Positions 16,414 through 17,382 of a stretch of DNA of 17,382 bases are shown in pieces. Position 1 is the first letter of the stretch, and every line of letters begins with the position of its first letter. The notes below the pieces were generated by a model. It searched no databases and was not told the DNA's origin. It was given only the letters and a program-made list of their open reading frames with translations. The DNA comes from an uncultured Methanomethylovorans sp. (GTDB taxonomy: Archaea > Halobacteriota > Methanosarcinia > Methanosarcinales > Methanosarcinaceae), in contig CALBTS010000541.1 of assembly GCA_937968035.1 (NCBI GenBank), positions 1 through 17,382 of the forward strand. Direction: 5' to 3'. The translations under genes and the position numbers were made by a program.

Positions 16414-17382
16414 TCATGTTACTACAATAGTACCTGATATCCCATTACCCTCCAGCACGAAAGTATACGTACCTGGCTTATCGAATGTGTAACTGAAGGT
16501 CTTACCATAATAAATGGTCTGAGGCTCCCACAGGTCCTCCTTGCTCACCACCACGATAGGCTTTTTTGGGCGCTGAAGATTTCTCCATGTCACAGGTTCT
16601 CCCGCCCCAATTTCCATTGATGCGGGTTCCAGGGTTATGATCATAAGGAATTCATTTGTCTGGGTGACAACCTGCGACATTTCCCCGGCCTTTTCCGTTA
16701 GTTGCTCCCTTGTCTCATTTGGAACCATCACCGGACCTGGTACAGGTCCAGAAGGTGTGACTGCCTCGTCCGTCGATTCCGGCACGCTTGCCATGGAAAG
16801 CTCTGTAACAACTACAGTACCTGTTATATTGGTACCTTCAAGCATGAAAGTGTAATTTCCGGCTGTTTCGAAAGTATAGCTGAAGGTCTTCCCATAATAG
16901 ATGGTCTGAGGTTCCCACAGGTTCTCCTTGCTTATTACCACTATCGGCTTTTTAGGACGCTGGAGATTGTGCCAAGTAACATTCTCACCAGCCTGCACCT
17001 CCATGGATGTTGGTTGCATGGTTGTGATCATAAGGAATTCATTTGTTTCCCTGGTAAGTTGTGCAACAGTTCCGGTCATAGTTTGCATAATGCTCTGAGT
17101 TGCATTTTTTGTTTCATTCCAGACCATCATAGGCATTGAACCGAGAGCTGTACCTACATCTGATCCTTCAGCAGGACTTTCCAGTCTCTTCTCTGAAACA
17201 ATTACTGATCCTTTCATCTGTGTACCTTCTATGACAAAGGTATATGTTCCTGTGTCCTGGAAAGTGTAGGCGAAAGACTTACCATAATAAATGGTCTGGG
17301 GTTCCCACAGCCCATCATCACTCACCAGAACTATTGGCTTCTTTGGCCTTTGGAGATTGGTCCATGTGACCGTATCCCCCAC
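16414..17382 (-). CDS. Surface protein with repeated cupredoxin-like domains lacking copper ligands, 5' end outside the window
   Basis: The frame runs off the right edge, so the N-terminus and any signal peptide are unseen; the GTG at the edge is just a valine codon. The visible 322 residues hold three copies of a beta-sandwich domain: residues 1-63 (partial), ~113-193 and ~242-322, spaced 129-130 residues. Each reads AGExVTWxNLQRPKKPIV, then LWEPQTIYYGKTFSYTF and GTYTFVLEG..GTIVV, which follows the plastocyanin fold pattern. But the usual copper ligands are absent: no His in the first loop, and no Cys, His or Met in the last. Linkers are rich in Ser, Thr, Pro and Glu, with many N-glycosylation sequons (NET, NAT, NVT, NYT, NIT), so an extracellular place is likely. 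The function is unknown. Confidence 0.8.
   Translation of the reverse strand: MGDTVTWTNLQRPKKPIVLVSDDGLWEPQTIYYGKSFAYTFQDTGTYTFVIEGTQMKGSVIVSEKRLESPAEGSDVGTALGSMPMMVWNETKNATQSIMQTMTGTVAQLTRETNEFLMITTMQPTSMEVQAGENVTWHNLQRPKKPIVVISKENLWEPQTIYYGKTFSYTFETAGNYTFMLEGTNITGTVVVTELSMASVPESTDEAVTPSGPVPGPVMVPNETREQLTEKAGEMSQVVTQTNEFLMIITLEPASMEIGAGEPVTWRNLQRPKKPIVVVSKEDLWEPQTIYYGKTFSYTFDKPGTYTFVLEGNGISGTIVVT
16417..17382 (-). repeat. Three tandem ~390-bp protein-coding repeats
   Basis: Repeat units are 17194-17382 (partial), 16804-17046 and 16417-16659, separated by linkers of about 145 bases. The block NLQRPKKPIV plus WEPQTIYYGK is nearly identical in all three proteins and also well conserved in DNA (for example CCATAATA(A/G)ATGGTCTG appears three times on the plus strand). 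Each linker ends with the phrase TNEFLMI before a new unit. This points to duplication followed by constraint on the core rather than on the linker. Confidence 0.85.

Noticed and set aside
17380..17382. GTG at the right edge as the start of the cupredoxin-like gene
   Set aside because: It falls in the middle of a repeat unit, at the valine/alanine before GDTVTW; the first half of that domain must lie outside the window.

Overview
The window comes from a methanogenic archaeon of the Methanosarcinaceae; the genus is not resolved. The evidence is an A-type ATP synthase operon in the Methanosarcina order (H-I-K-E-C), a siroheme-dependent (Ahb) heme pathway, an archaeal CcmE with a CxxxY motif, a geranylfarnesyl-type prenyl synthase next to the ATP synthase (as expected for a methanophenazine user), TATA-type promoters and GGAGGTGA-type ribosome binding sites.

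Layout. Positions 1-3291 (minus) hold ahaH, ahaI, ahaK, ahaE and the first 59 codons of ahaC. Positions 3292-3501 hold the promoter of that operon and the terminator of the one upstream. Positions 3502-6147 (minus) hold a compact four-gene unit in transcription order: a small ccmD-like gene that is easily missed (42 codons, GTG start), ccmE, a polyprenyl diphosphate synthase and a radical SAM/twitch enzyme of unknown substrate. A divergent intergenic region (6148-6324) separates this from a plus-strand run of ten genes: ahbD, ahbA, ahbB, precorrin-2 dehydrogenase, hemA, hemB, hemL, hemC, pyrD and pyrK (6325-15322). After an intergenic TATA box comes a tail-anchored TPR protein (15449-16372). 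It converges, across a shared hairpin, with a minus-strand gene encoding at least three cupredoxin-like repeats; the 5' part of that gene lies outside the window.

How the genes work together. Nearly everything serves membrane-bound electron transport and ATP formation. hemA/L/B/C make hydroxymethylbilane from glutamyl-tRNA. Precorrin-2 dehydrogenase, AhbA/B and AhbD cover later steps to heme. CcmD/E carry heme to c-type cytochromes, the prenyl synthase probably makes the methanophenazine side chain, and the A1Ao synthase uses the ion gradient. Enzymes of the route not in the window are uroporphyrinogen-III synthase, SUMT, the chelatase (if separate) and AhbC. pyrD/pyrK (pyrimidine synthesis) appear to ride on the heme operon.

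Most worth a second look: the ccmD-like gene, the radical SAM enzyme beside the prenyl synthase, the repeated cupredoxin-like domains that lack every usual copper ligand, and a 21-codon mini-ORF overlapping the TTG start of hemA. I did not find a CRISPR array, tRNA, rRNA, transposase or other mobile element.
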